Made by a program: the position numbers and the translations under genes. From CAWFPR01 sp963817635 (GTDB lineage Bacteria > Acidobacteriota > Vicinamibacteria > Vicinamibacterales > 2-12-FULL-66-21), in contig CAWFPR010000017.1 of assembly GCA_963817635.1 (NCBI GenBank), positions 1 to 64,000 on the forward strand: DNA of 64,000 bases, given 5' to 3'. The notes under the pieces were generated by a model. It made no database searches. It was given only the letters and a program-made list of their open reading frames with translations, and was not told where the DNA came from. This document shows, in pieces, positions 1-12,534 of this stretch (the first letter of the stretch is position 1; every line of letters begins with the position of its first letter).

Positions 1-1
1 G

Positions 2-2996
<2,995 letters not shown>

Positions 2997-3308
2997 CGCG
3001 CTCGATCGAACTGATCCGTCATGCTCCCGGCCTCCAGCGTTCGCTGGGGCCGGGAGCCTTCATCCCCTCGTTCCCCGTTGCCGCAATTCCGGCGTCGCGT
3101 GACCCGCCGCCGTCCCCCGCCGCCTCGCACCATCTCTCGAACCTGCCTGAAACCCCGTGAATTCGGCGTGCTCCTCGGCGTGGCAACGGAATTGCTGTTG
3201 CCGCCGCCACGCTGCTCCAATGCGCCGCAATTCCGCAGCCGGTAGTGTGCGGCAACGGTTTGGTCAGCTTTGGTTCGCTCGGTTGTGCACGCTTCTCGAG
3301 AGGGGTAT
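2997..3308. other. Intergenic region between two receptor genes
   Basis: It holds the hairpin at 3023-3057 and then about 190 bases with small inverted repeats built from TTGCCGC/GCGGCAA and GAATTGC. A GTAGTGT word at 3242-3248 recurs upstream of the third receptor gene (7587-7593), so it may be part of a shared promoter. No coding sequence is supported here. The 3309 gene is preceded by a GAGAGGGG purine stretch that serves as its ribosome binding site. Confidence 0.5.
3023..3057 (+). terminator. Strong hairpin after receptor gene 1
   Basis: Perfect 10-bp arms GCTCCCGGCC / GGCCGGGAGC enclose a second stem CCAGCG / CGCTGG. It lies 26 bases after the stop codon. There is no T-run, so Rho-independent function is uncertain; a closely related hairpin follows the next receptor gene. 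Confidence 0.5.
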
Positions 3309-6300
3309 ATGAAGCACTTGAAATACGGGTACTGGGTAAGGGTCGTGATGGCCGCAGCGGTGCTGTGGTTGACCGCCGCCCCGTTCGCGTCCGCGCAGGG
3401 TGGCGCATCCTCGTCGCTGACCGGCGTGGTCGCCGATTCGTCCGGTGGCGTCGTGCCGGGCGTCGACGTCGTCGTGAAGAACGATGGCACGGGCATCGTG
3501 TTCTCGGCCGTGACGGGCTCCGACGGTGCGTTCTCGATTCCCGCGATGCCTCCCGGCACCTATACGGCGACGGTGACGCTCCAGGGATTCAAGACGGCAG
3601 TACCTGAAGAACATCGTGCTGAACGTCGGCGTGACCGCCAGCGTGAAGGCGACGCTCGAACCGGGCGGCCTCGAAGAAACCGTGACCGTCGGCGCGGCCA
3701 CCGAAGTGGTGCAGACGCAACAGACGTCGGTAGCGACGACGCTCACCATGAAGCAGATTTCGAATATCCCCATCCAGGGGCGTGGCGCGTTCGATCTCGT
3801 AACGCTGCTCCCGGGCGTGGCGAGCAGCACAGGCAGCAGCCGTGACGCGAACATCATCGGGCTGCCGCAGGCGACCGTCAACATCACGCTCGACGGCATG
3901 AACATCCAGGACAACTACGCGAAGAGCTGGGACGGCATGTTCACGCGCGTCAGCCCCCGCATCGACGCGGTCGAGGAAATTACCGTCTCCTCCGCGGCCC
4001 AGGGTGCCGACACCGCGGGCCAGGGCGCCGCGCAGGTGAAGTTCGTCACGCGCTCCGGGACGAACACGTTCCAGGGGAGCGGCTACTACTACATCCGGCG
4101 CGACTGGATGAACACGAACACCTGGTTCAACACGCACCAGAACGTCGACGAGACGGGCAAGGCGACGTCCAAGCCGGTGTTGAAGCAGTACCAGCCGGGC
4201 GGCCGCGTCGGGGGCCCGATCCTGAAGGACAAGGCCTTCTTCTTCGTCAACTACGAGCTGATCAAGACGCCCGGCACGCGCACCGACACGCGTACGATCA
4301 TGAGCCCGCTGTCGCAGCAGGGCATCTTCCAGTACGGCGGCGGACGCACGGTGGACCTGCTCGCAGTGGCGGCGGCCAACGGCTACGCCTCGACGATCGA
4401 TCCGGTCATCGGCAAGGTTCTGGCCGAGATCCGGTCCGCGACGACGACGACCGGCACCGTCGCGAACGGGAACGATCCCCTCGTGCAGTCGTACACCTGG
4501 CAGCAGTCCACCGAAGGCACGACGAAATACCCCACGGTGAAGGTGGACTACAACCTGACGGCGAAGCACCGGGCCACGTTCTCGACGACCCGGAACGACC
4601 TGCTGTCCAATCCCGACACGACCAACAGCCGCCAGCAGGTGTTCCCGGGGTTCCCGTTCCACGGCCTCCAGGACTCGGCCCGCTACACGTGGCAGGGGTC
4701 CGTCCGCTCGGTGCTGACCCGCAACCTCGTCAACGAGGTCCGGATCGGCGGGACCGGCGGCGCGACGAAGTTCTCGCCCGACATCAATCCGGACATGTGG
4801 AGCGGGAGCGTCGGCAACACCAACGGCTACGCGATCAACTGGAGCGGCTTCCGCAGCATCAACAACATCTGGTCGACAACCAACTTCAGCGCGCGCGAAG
4901 GATCCACGAAGGTCATCGAAGACACGATGAACTGGATGAAGGGCAAGCACGCGCTGTCGATGGGCACCACCATCACCCGCGGTGACGTGTGGCTCCAGAA
5001 CAAGCAGCACGTGCCGACCGTCACCCTGGCCATCCCCACGGGCGATCCGGCGGACGCGATGTTCAACGCCACGAACTTCCCGGGGGCGTCGGGCACGGAA
5101 CTGGGCTATGCCCGGAACCTGTATGCAGTCCTGACCGGCCACGTCTCGCAGATCAGCCGCGAGGCGCGCATCGGCGAGGACGGGAGCACCTACAACATCC
5201 TGGGCGAGAGCATGCAGAAGGGCCGGCTGTGGGACATCGGCGTCTTCCTGCAGGACTCGTGGCGGTGGCGGTCGAACCTCACGGTGAACGCCGGGCTGCG
5301 CTACGGCGCGCAGTTGCCGTTCCGCGCCCTCAACAACAGCTACTCGATGGCGACGCTGGACGACCTGTTCGGCGTGACGGGCGTGGGCTCCGGCTTCGTG
5401 GCCGGCTCGAACGTGACGGGCCTTGGCAACCTGTTCAAGCCGGGCGTCCTCGAGGGGTCGCCGACGACGTTCAAGCTCCTCGAAGCGAACACGAAGGCGT
5501 ACAACACCGACTGGAACAACCTCGCGCCCAGCATCGGCGCGGCCTGGACGATTGGATTCGAGGACGGCTGGCGTCGCTCGATGTTCGGCGCGCCGGGGGA
5601 CTCGGTCATCCGCGGCGGCTACAACATCGCCTACCAGCGCGGCGGGATGAGCGACTTCACCGAGGTGTTCGGCTCGAACCCCGGCATCTCGATTGACGCG
5701 ACCCGAAGCACCACGAACGGGAACCTCGGAACGCTGCCGGTGCTCTTCGGCAGCAGCGACCTCGGGGCCCCGGCGATTCCGCTCGAGCGCGTCTACCCGA
5801 TGGCCGTGCCGAGCGCCAGCTCGAACGTGCGCATCTTCGATCCGAAGATCACGGTTCCGTGGTCGGGCTCGCTGACCATCGGATGGCAGCGTGCGCTCTC
5901 GAAGACGATGTCGGCCGAGGCGCGCTTCATCCACAGCGACAGCCACGGGTCGTGGACCCTCGCGAACCTCAACGGCCAGCGGAACTACAACGAGCTGGAT
6001 ATCATCGAGAACAAATTCATCGACGAGTTCCGCATCGCGCAGAACAACCTGTTCGCCAACATCGCGGCGGGCAAGGGGAATACGTTCGCCTACACCGGCG
6101 CGCCGGGCACCAGCCCGCTGCCGATCTTCCTCGCGAACCTGAACGGCTCGACGGCAAGCGGGGACACGACCAAGTACACGGGCACCGGCTGGACCAACTC
6201 GACGCTCGTGACGTCGATGTACAAGTACAACCCGAACCCGTTCACCGCGGCCAACAACCTCCGCACCACCGCGGCGTACCGGACCAACATGGCGAACGCG

Positions 6301-7215
6301 GGCCTGCCGGTGAACTTCTGGGTCGCGAACCCGGAGGTCACGTCCGCGTTCATGGTCACCAACGGCGGTGACACACGGTACAACGGCGGACAGTTCATCC
6401 TGCGACGCCGGTTCGCGAACGGGTTCCTCGCGGAAGGCAACTACAGCTACGGCAAGGCCTACCAGCAGGACTTCTACTCGTTCCGGAAGGACTACCGCGA
6501 GCGCCGCCAGACGGTCACCAACTCGCCCGAAGGCGCGGGCGGCGGCGTGACCCACGCCATGTCGGCGAACTGGGTCTACGAGCTGCCGTTCGGTCACGGC
6601 AAGCGGTGGGGTTCGGATGTGAACCAGTTTGTGAACCGAATCGTCGGCAACTGGAGTTTCCAGGGTGTGGCCCGGTTCCAGAGCGGCCGCATGGTGGACT
6701 TCGGCAACGTCCGGCTGGTCGGGTTCAACGAGAAGGATCTGCAGAAGATGATGAAGATCCGGATGACGACCGACGCGACCAACCAGTACCGCACGCTGGT
6801 GTGGCAGCTGCCGCAGGACATCGTCGACAACACGATCAAGGCGTTCAACCTCACGCCGACCGGGTACGCGAGCGGCGACCCGACGGGCCGCTACTTCGCG
6901 CCGGCCAACGGTCCCGACTGCCTCGAGACCGCGGTGACGTCCTACACGTCGTCGACCGCCGGGTACGGCGACTGCGGGGCAGGCAGCGTGGTCGTGACCG
7001 GGCCGAAGATCATCCGGTGGGACATGAACCTGGTGAAGCAGATTCCGCTGGCCGGCAAGCTGACCGCGGAATTCCAGATCCAGGTGTTCAACGTGTTCAA
7101 CCGCGTGAACTTCAACCCGAACAGCTACGTCGGCACGACGCAGGACAGCTATCAGGTCACCGGCGCTGTTGATCAGAGCCGCACGGGCCAGATGGCGTTC
7201 CGCATCACCTGGTAG
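3309..7215 (+). CDS. TonB-dependent receptor, Oar-like (one frameshift site)
   Basis: Outer-membrane TonB-dependent receptor of about 1301 residues after correction. The ATG at 3309 follows a GAGAGGGG ribosome site and starts a signal peptide ending in FASAQG. A carboxypeptidase-regulatory-like domain follows (SLTGVVADSSGGVVPGVDV, about residues 33-120), then a plug domain (LDGMNIQDNYAKSWDGMF) and a long barrel ending in FRITW. One extra base near 3595, just after GFKT, shifts the frame; deleting it joins the N-terminal domain to the receptor body in the same register as the third receptor. Tandem paralogy with the preceding gene suggests recent duplication. Such receptors are abundant in Acidobacteriota, and the ligand is unknown. 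Confidence 0.9.
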
Positions 7216-7240
7216 CGCGCGTGCACTGAAAACGAGTCTC

Positions 7241-7280
7241 CAGCTCCCGGCCTCCGGCGCGTTGTCCGGGCCGGGAGCTG
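7241..7280 (+). terminator. Strong hairpin after receptor gene 2
   Basis: Perfect 12-bp arms CAGCTCCCGGCC and GGCCGGGAGCTG flank a 16-base loop, 25 bases after the stop codon. The core CTCCCGGCC/GGCCGGGAG is identical to the hairpin after receptor gene 1, so it was probably duplicated with the gene. No T-run follows. Confidence 0.5.
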
Positions 7281-7301
7281 GGGCTCGTTCGATCCCGTCC
7301 C

Positions 7302-7341
7302 TTCCATTTCCCCTTTCCATTTCCCATTTTCCATTTTCCAT
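7302..7341. repeat. TTCCATTT simple repeat
   Basis: About five imperfect copies of a 7-9 base word (TTCCATTT, CCATTTTCC). The same word, in both orientations, recurs at 33528-33558 and 33838-33877 around a gene fragment, so it is a dispersed repeat family of this genome. Confidence 0.7.
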
Positions 7342-7564
7342 CTCGCGCTCAAATCGCGAACATACAGGTTGTGAGTATGTCTATGCGACCGCGCCGTTTC
7401 GCGCTTGCTGCAGGCCATTCAACATTCGGGATGTCCACATTCACGATTCGTGGATTCGCGCGAGACTCTCAGCAATTTCATGGAGTCCGAACCAGATTTC
7501 CGGCGAACGGCACGATGCGCGCCGCGTTGCCCCGCATGCCGCGCGAGCTGCCGGATTTTCGTAA

Positions 7565-7593
7565 TTGACGAATCGAACTCCGCCGAGTAGTGT
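7565..7593 (+). promoter_or_regulatory. Possible promoter of receptor gene 3
   Basis: TTGACG at 7565-7570 and TAGTGT at 7588-7593 are separated by 17 bases. The -35 box is good and the -10 box is weak. A GTAGTGT word also occurs upstream of receptor gene 2, which gives modest support for a shared element. Confidence 0.3.
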
Positions 7594-7703
7594 CACCGTC
7601 CAATCGGTGTGAATCGGCGCGCTCCCACCTGTTCACGGGCGCGCGGGTTCGCGGCCGGGTCGCTACTGATCGTTTGCAAGACCCTCGTTCCAAGGAGCAT
7701 GTG

Positions 7704-10700
7704 ATGAAGCACGGACTTGTGCGGCTGTTGACGCCGTTTGTACTGCTGATCGTCCTCAGCGCCACTGCCTACGGGCAGAGTGGAAGCACGCTGACGGGCA
7801 CGGTGACGGACTCCTCCGGTGCATTGATTCCCGGTGCGGACATCGTCGCGAAGAACAATGCGAACGGCACCACCTACAACGCCGTCAGCAGCGACAGGGG
7901 CACGTTCACGATTCCGGCGATGGCGGTCGGCACCTACACGGTGACCGTCAGCCTCATGGGGTTCAAGACGTTCCAGGTCCCCGACGTGAACCTCAGCACC
8001 AACGGTCCGACGTCGCTGAAGGCCACCCTTGAAGTCGGCGCGCTCTCCGAGACTGTCGTGGTCAAGGGCGGCGCCGAAATCGTCCAGACGCAGTCAACCG
8101 TCATCGCGACGACGCTGAACGCGACGCAGATCACGAAGCTCCCACTCGTCAGCCGCGACGCGATGAACTTCCTGACGATGCTGCCAGGCGTCGACACCTC
8201 GGGCACGTCGCGCTCCTCGACGATCAGCGGCCTGCCCACCGGGGCCATCAACATCACGATTGACGGCGTCAACACGCAGGACAACAACAACCGCACGACC
8301 GACGGGTTCTTCTCCCTCATCAGTCCGCGACTCGACGCGGTCGAGGAAGTGACCGTGCAGACCGCGGCGCAGGGCGCCGATTCGGCCGGCCAGGGCGCGG
8401 TGCAGATCAAGTTCACGACGCGCTCGGGCACGAACAAGTACTCCGGCAGCGGCTACTACTACCTGCGCGATCCGCGCTTCAACTCGAACTACTGGTTCAA
8501 CAACCGCGACAAGGCGCCGGATCCGGCGACGGGCAAGGCTCCGAAGGACCAGGTCAAGCTGTACCAGCCGGGCTTCCGCTTCGGCGGACCCATCGCGATT
8601 CCCGGCCTCTATGACGGCCACGACAAGGCGTTCTTCTTCGTCAACTACGAGCAGTTCCGGCAGCCGAATCCGGTCACCCGTCAGCGGCTCGTGATGAGCG
8701 ACACGGCGCGCCAGGGCACGTTCCGCTACGGAACCGGCGGCGTCAACTCCGTGAACGTCCTGTCGGTCGCCGCCGCGAACGGCCAGCTCGCGACGATGGA
8801 CCCTGTCGTCCAGAAGCTGCTGGCCGACATCGCCGCGTCCACGTCACAGGGCACCGTGACGGACCGCACCGATCCGAATACGGCCGACTTCGTCTACACG
8901 TCGGACTCGAAGCAGTTGCGGCACTATCCGACGTGGCGGCTCGACTACAACCTCACGAACAACCACCGCCTGTCCTATACGACGTGGTTCCAGAAGTACA
9001 CGAGCTTCCCCGACACGCTGAACAACGCCGAAGCCCGATTCCCCGGATTCCCGGTGGCCGGCGGGCAGACGTCCGACCGCCTCAACGTCACGGGGTCGGT
9101 GCGGTCCACGCTGGGCCGGAATTTCGTCAACCAGTTCGTGACCGGCTACACGAAGTCCACCGTCAACTTCTTCACGGAAGTCACGCCGTCGTCGTTCTCG
9201 GGCACGCCGGTCGGCGACCAGGCGGGCTTCGCGCTCGGCATCAACGCGTTCGCGAGCATCACGACCCCGACGTCCACGACCTCGCCCCAGGCGCGTAACA
9301 ACCCGACCATCGACGTGACCGACACGCTGACGTGGCTGCGCGGCAATCACAGCTACACAGCCGGCGGCACCTTCACCCACATCGGTCTCTGGGCGTTCAA
9401 CCAGACGCCGGTGCCGACCATCGCCTTCGGCATCGCGTCGGGCGATCCGGCCGCGTCGATATTCACCACGACGAACTTCCCCGGGGCGTCGGGGACTGAC
9501 CTTACCAACGCGCAGAATCTCTACGCCGTGCTGACGGGTCGCGTAAGCCAGATTTCCGCCAACGCGCGACTCGGCGACAGCGGGCAGTACCAGTACCTCG
9601 GCCAGGCCGTGCAGCGCGGCCAGCTCACCGAGTACCGGCTTCTTCGCGCAGGACTCGTGGCGCTTGAAGAAGAACATGACGTTGAACTACGGCCTCCGCT
9701 ATGAGCTGCAGATGCCGTTCGTCTCGCGCAACAACAGCTATGCGACCGCGACGATCGCCGACATCTGGGGCGTGTCTGGCGTGGGCAACCTGTTCAAGCC
9801 CGGAACACTGACGGGCCAGCCGTCGCAGTACCAAAACCTGACGGCCAACACCCAGCCGTACAAGACGGATCGGAACAACCTGGCGCCAAGCCTCGGACTG
9901 ACCTGGCGTCCCTCGTCCGAAAAGGGGTTGATCAAGCGGATTCTTGGCAACGAGGGTGACACGGTGCTGAGCGCCGCGTATTCGCTCTCCTACAGCCGCG
10001 GCGGCATGGCCGACTTCACCGGAATCTTCGGGGCCAACCCCGGCCTGACCATCACGGCGAACCGCACGCAGGGGCTGGGCAACCTGGTGCAGGACGGCGG
10101 CACCCTGCCGCTGCTGCTGCGGGACGCGTCGCGCCTGGGCGCCCCGTCGTTCCCGACCGGGCCCACCTACCCGAACAGCGGTCTCGTGACCGACCAGATC
10201 AACACGTTCGAGCCGAACCTCCAGGTGCCGTACGCGCAGTCGTGGACGGCCGGCTGGCAGCGTGCGGTCTCGCGCAACACCTCCGTGAGCGTGCGCTACG
10301 TCGGCACGCGGTACCTCCAGGGCTTCGTTGACTACAACTTCAACGAGATCAACATCGTCGAGAACGGCTTCCTCGACGAGTTCAAGCGCGCGCAGGCCAA
10401 CCTCCAGGCGAACATCGCGGCCGGCAAGGGCAACTCGTTCGCCTACACGGGCGTGGCGGGCACCTCGCCGCTGCCGATCTTCCTCGGCGCCTACAACGCG
10501 CAGCCGGCGGCCAACGCCGCGAATTCGGCGGCGTACACGGGCTCGAACTGGACGAACACCACGAACCTGGCATTGCTGGCGCTGATGAATCCGAAGCCCG
10601 GCGGTTCGATCGATGGCGGCACGGGCAGCTCGTCGGGGTTCGCGTCGTTGAACACGACCTTCGGCCTGGTCGGCAATGCGACCTTCCGCAACAACTTGAT

Positions 10701-11586
10701 TGCGGCCGGGTATCCCACTAACATCTTCGTTGCCAACCCGAACAAGATCGGCGGCGCGTTCGTGCGCGGTAACGGCGGATACAACCGGTACGATTCACTG
10801 CAGCTGGAGGTCCGGCGGCGCCTGTCGCAGGGGCTTCTCATCGAGGGCAACTACGTCCTGGGCAAGGAAACGGACTCGTCGCGGTACTCGTTCCGCACGC
10901 CGCGCGAAGGAACGCTCGACAACGGTCCGCGTCACGCGTTCAAGATGAACTGGGTGTACGAGCTGCCGTTCGGCCGCGGCCGCCACTTCCTGGCCGATTC
11001 GAACGGCCTGCTCGACCGGATCATCGGCGGGTGGGAGTTCGACGGCACCGGACGCGTCCAGAGCGGGCAGATCCTGAGCTTCGGCAACGTCCGGCTGGTC
11101 GGGATGACCGAGAAGGACCTGCAGAAGGTCTACAAGCTGCGGTTCGACGATGCGGGCAAGATCGTCTACATCCTGCCGCAGGACATCATCGACAACACGA
11201 TCGCCGCCTTCAGCGTGAGCGCGACGTCGCCGACCGGCTACGGTTCGCGCGGCGCGCCGACCGGGCGCTACTTCGCCCCGGCCAACGGGCCGGACTGCAT
11301 CCAGGTCGTCAACGGCGACTGCGCGCCGCACAACATCTACGTCACGGGGCCGAAGTTCGTGCGCTTCGACCTGAGCGCCGTCAAGCGCGTGCAGCTCGTG
11401 GGCCGGACGAACTTCGAGTTCCGTGCCGAACTGCTGAACGCGTTCAACAACATCAACTTCACGCCGGTCGCGCAGACGGGCACGAGCCTCACGCAGAACC
11501 AGATCACGGCTGGTTATCGTGACGTCAACGGCACGCAGGATCCGGGCGGCCGTCTCGTGCAGTTCGTCTTCCGCGTGACGTTCTAG
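7704..11586 (+). CDS. TonB-dependent receptor, Oar-like (one frameshift site)
   Basis: Third outer-membrane receptor, about 1293 residues after correction and more divergent than the preceding two. The ATG at 7704 has AAGGAG upstream and begins a signal peptide (MKHGLVRLLTPF... ending TAYGQSG). A carboxypeptidase-regulatory-like fold follows (TLTGTVTDSSGALIPGADI), then a plug domain (IDGVNTQDNNNRTTDGFF) and a barrel ending in FRVTF. One extra base near 9636 shifts the frame just before QDSWRLKKN; the two halves join exactly if it is removed. A perfect terminator follows the stop. The C-terminal barrel keeps the PANGPDC and VTGPK segments seen in its neighbours. Confidence 0.9.
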
Positions 11587-11600
11587 GAAGAGGCGCTGAT

Positions 11601-11634
11601 AACGCCGGCGAGACTGCGGTCTCGCCGGCGTTTT
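11601..11634 (+). terminator. Rho-independent terminator after receptor gene 3
   Basis: Perfect 14-bp stem, AACGCCGGCGAGAC against GTCTCGCCGGCGTT, with a TGCG loop, running into a TTTT tract. It begins 15 bases after the stop codon. This is the clearest intrinsic terminator in the window. Confidence 0.85.
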
Positions 11635-11655
11635 CTCGTACGAGCGACAGTCGCC

Positions 11656-12522
11656 GTCGAGCTGCACGGGCCCACGGCAAACCACGAAGAATCACGAAGG
11701 ACACGAAGGACACGAAGAACAACTAGTTTTGTCTTCGTGGCGCTTCGTGGCCTTCGTGCCGCTTCGTGGCGACAGCCGTCGGCGCGTGCGGCTCGACGGC
11801 TGCGGGATACGGGCCACTGCCACTGTCGAACTGCACGGGCCCACGGCCAACCACGAAGAATACACGAAGCGACACGAAGAACACGAAGAACAACATAGTT
11901 CTGTCTTCGTGGCGCTTCGTGGCCTTCGTGCCGCTTCGTGGCAACAGCCGTCGGCGCGTGCGGCTCGACCGCGTCTGTCGCCGCGTACCCGCTCACCGCC
12001 CGTGTCGAACTGCACGGGCCCACGGCAATCACGAAGGACACACGAAGCGCACGAAGAACACGAAGAAAACTAGGTTTGTCTTCGTGGCGCTTCGTGAGCT
12101 TCGTGCCTCTTCGTGGCAACAGCCGTCGGCGCGTGCGGCTCGACCGCGTCTGTCGCCGCGTACCTGCTCACCGCCCGTGTCGAACTACACGGGCCCACGG
12201 CAGTCACGAAGGACACACGAAGCGCACGAAGAACACGAAGAACAACTAGGTTTGCCTTCGTGGCGCTTCGTGAGCTTCGTGCCTCTTCGTGGCAACAGCC
12301 GTCGGCGCGTGCGGCTCGACCGCGTCTGTCGCCGCGTACCTGCTCACCGCCCGTGTTCGAACTGCACGGGCCCACGGCAGTCGCGAAGGACACACGAAGC
12401 GCACGAAGAACACGAAGAACAACTAGGTTTGGCTTCGTGGCGCTTCGTGAGCTTCGTGCCTCTTCGTGGCAACAGCCGTCGGCGCGTGCGGCTCGACAGC
12501 CGTCGGCGCCGTGCGCCTCGAC
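11656..12522. repeat. Five tandem long palindromic units (CACGAAG/CTTCGTG family)
   Basis: Five units begin at about 11656, 11825, 12004, 12179 and 12355, giving periods of 169-179 bases. Each unit has an outer left arm starting GTCGAACTGCACGGG, several CACGAAG heptads, a short AT-rich loop (AACAACTAGGTTT), several CTTCGTG heptads and an outer right arm ending GTGCGGCTCGAC. The outer arms are imperfect reverse complements (about 19 of 23 positions) and the heptads pair with each other, so each unit can fold into one hairpin of about 140 bases. The spacer between units resembles the 3' end of the adjacent minus-strand gene. The last unit has a second copy of the right arm. Frames open through the array translate into low-complexity peptides and are not genes. 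Confidence 0.85.
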
Positions 12523-12534
12523 CGCGGCTGTCGC

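Larger units (their letters stand above)
7281..7703. other. Intergenic region upstream of receptor gene 3
   Basis: It contains a simple repeat of TTTCCAT/TTCCATTT words (7302-7341), then about 220 bases without recognisable features. A possible promoter lies at 7565-7593. The leader ends in AAGGAG at 7692, eight bases before the ATG at 7704. Short open frames here lack family resemblance and are not annotated. Confidence 0.5.

Noticed and set aside
9590..9710. Programmed frameshift in a TonB receptor
   Set aside because: There is no slippery heptamer or downstream structure typical of recoding, and similar insertions occur in unrelated genes of the window.
11656..12522. CRISPR array
   Set aside because: The period is 169-179 bases, the units are palindromic and similar throughout, and there are no short unique spacers or cas genes.
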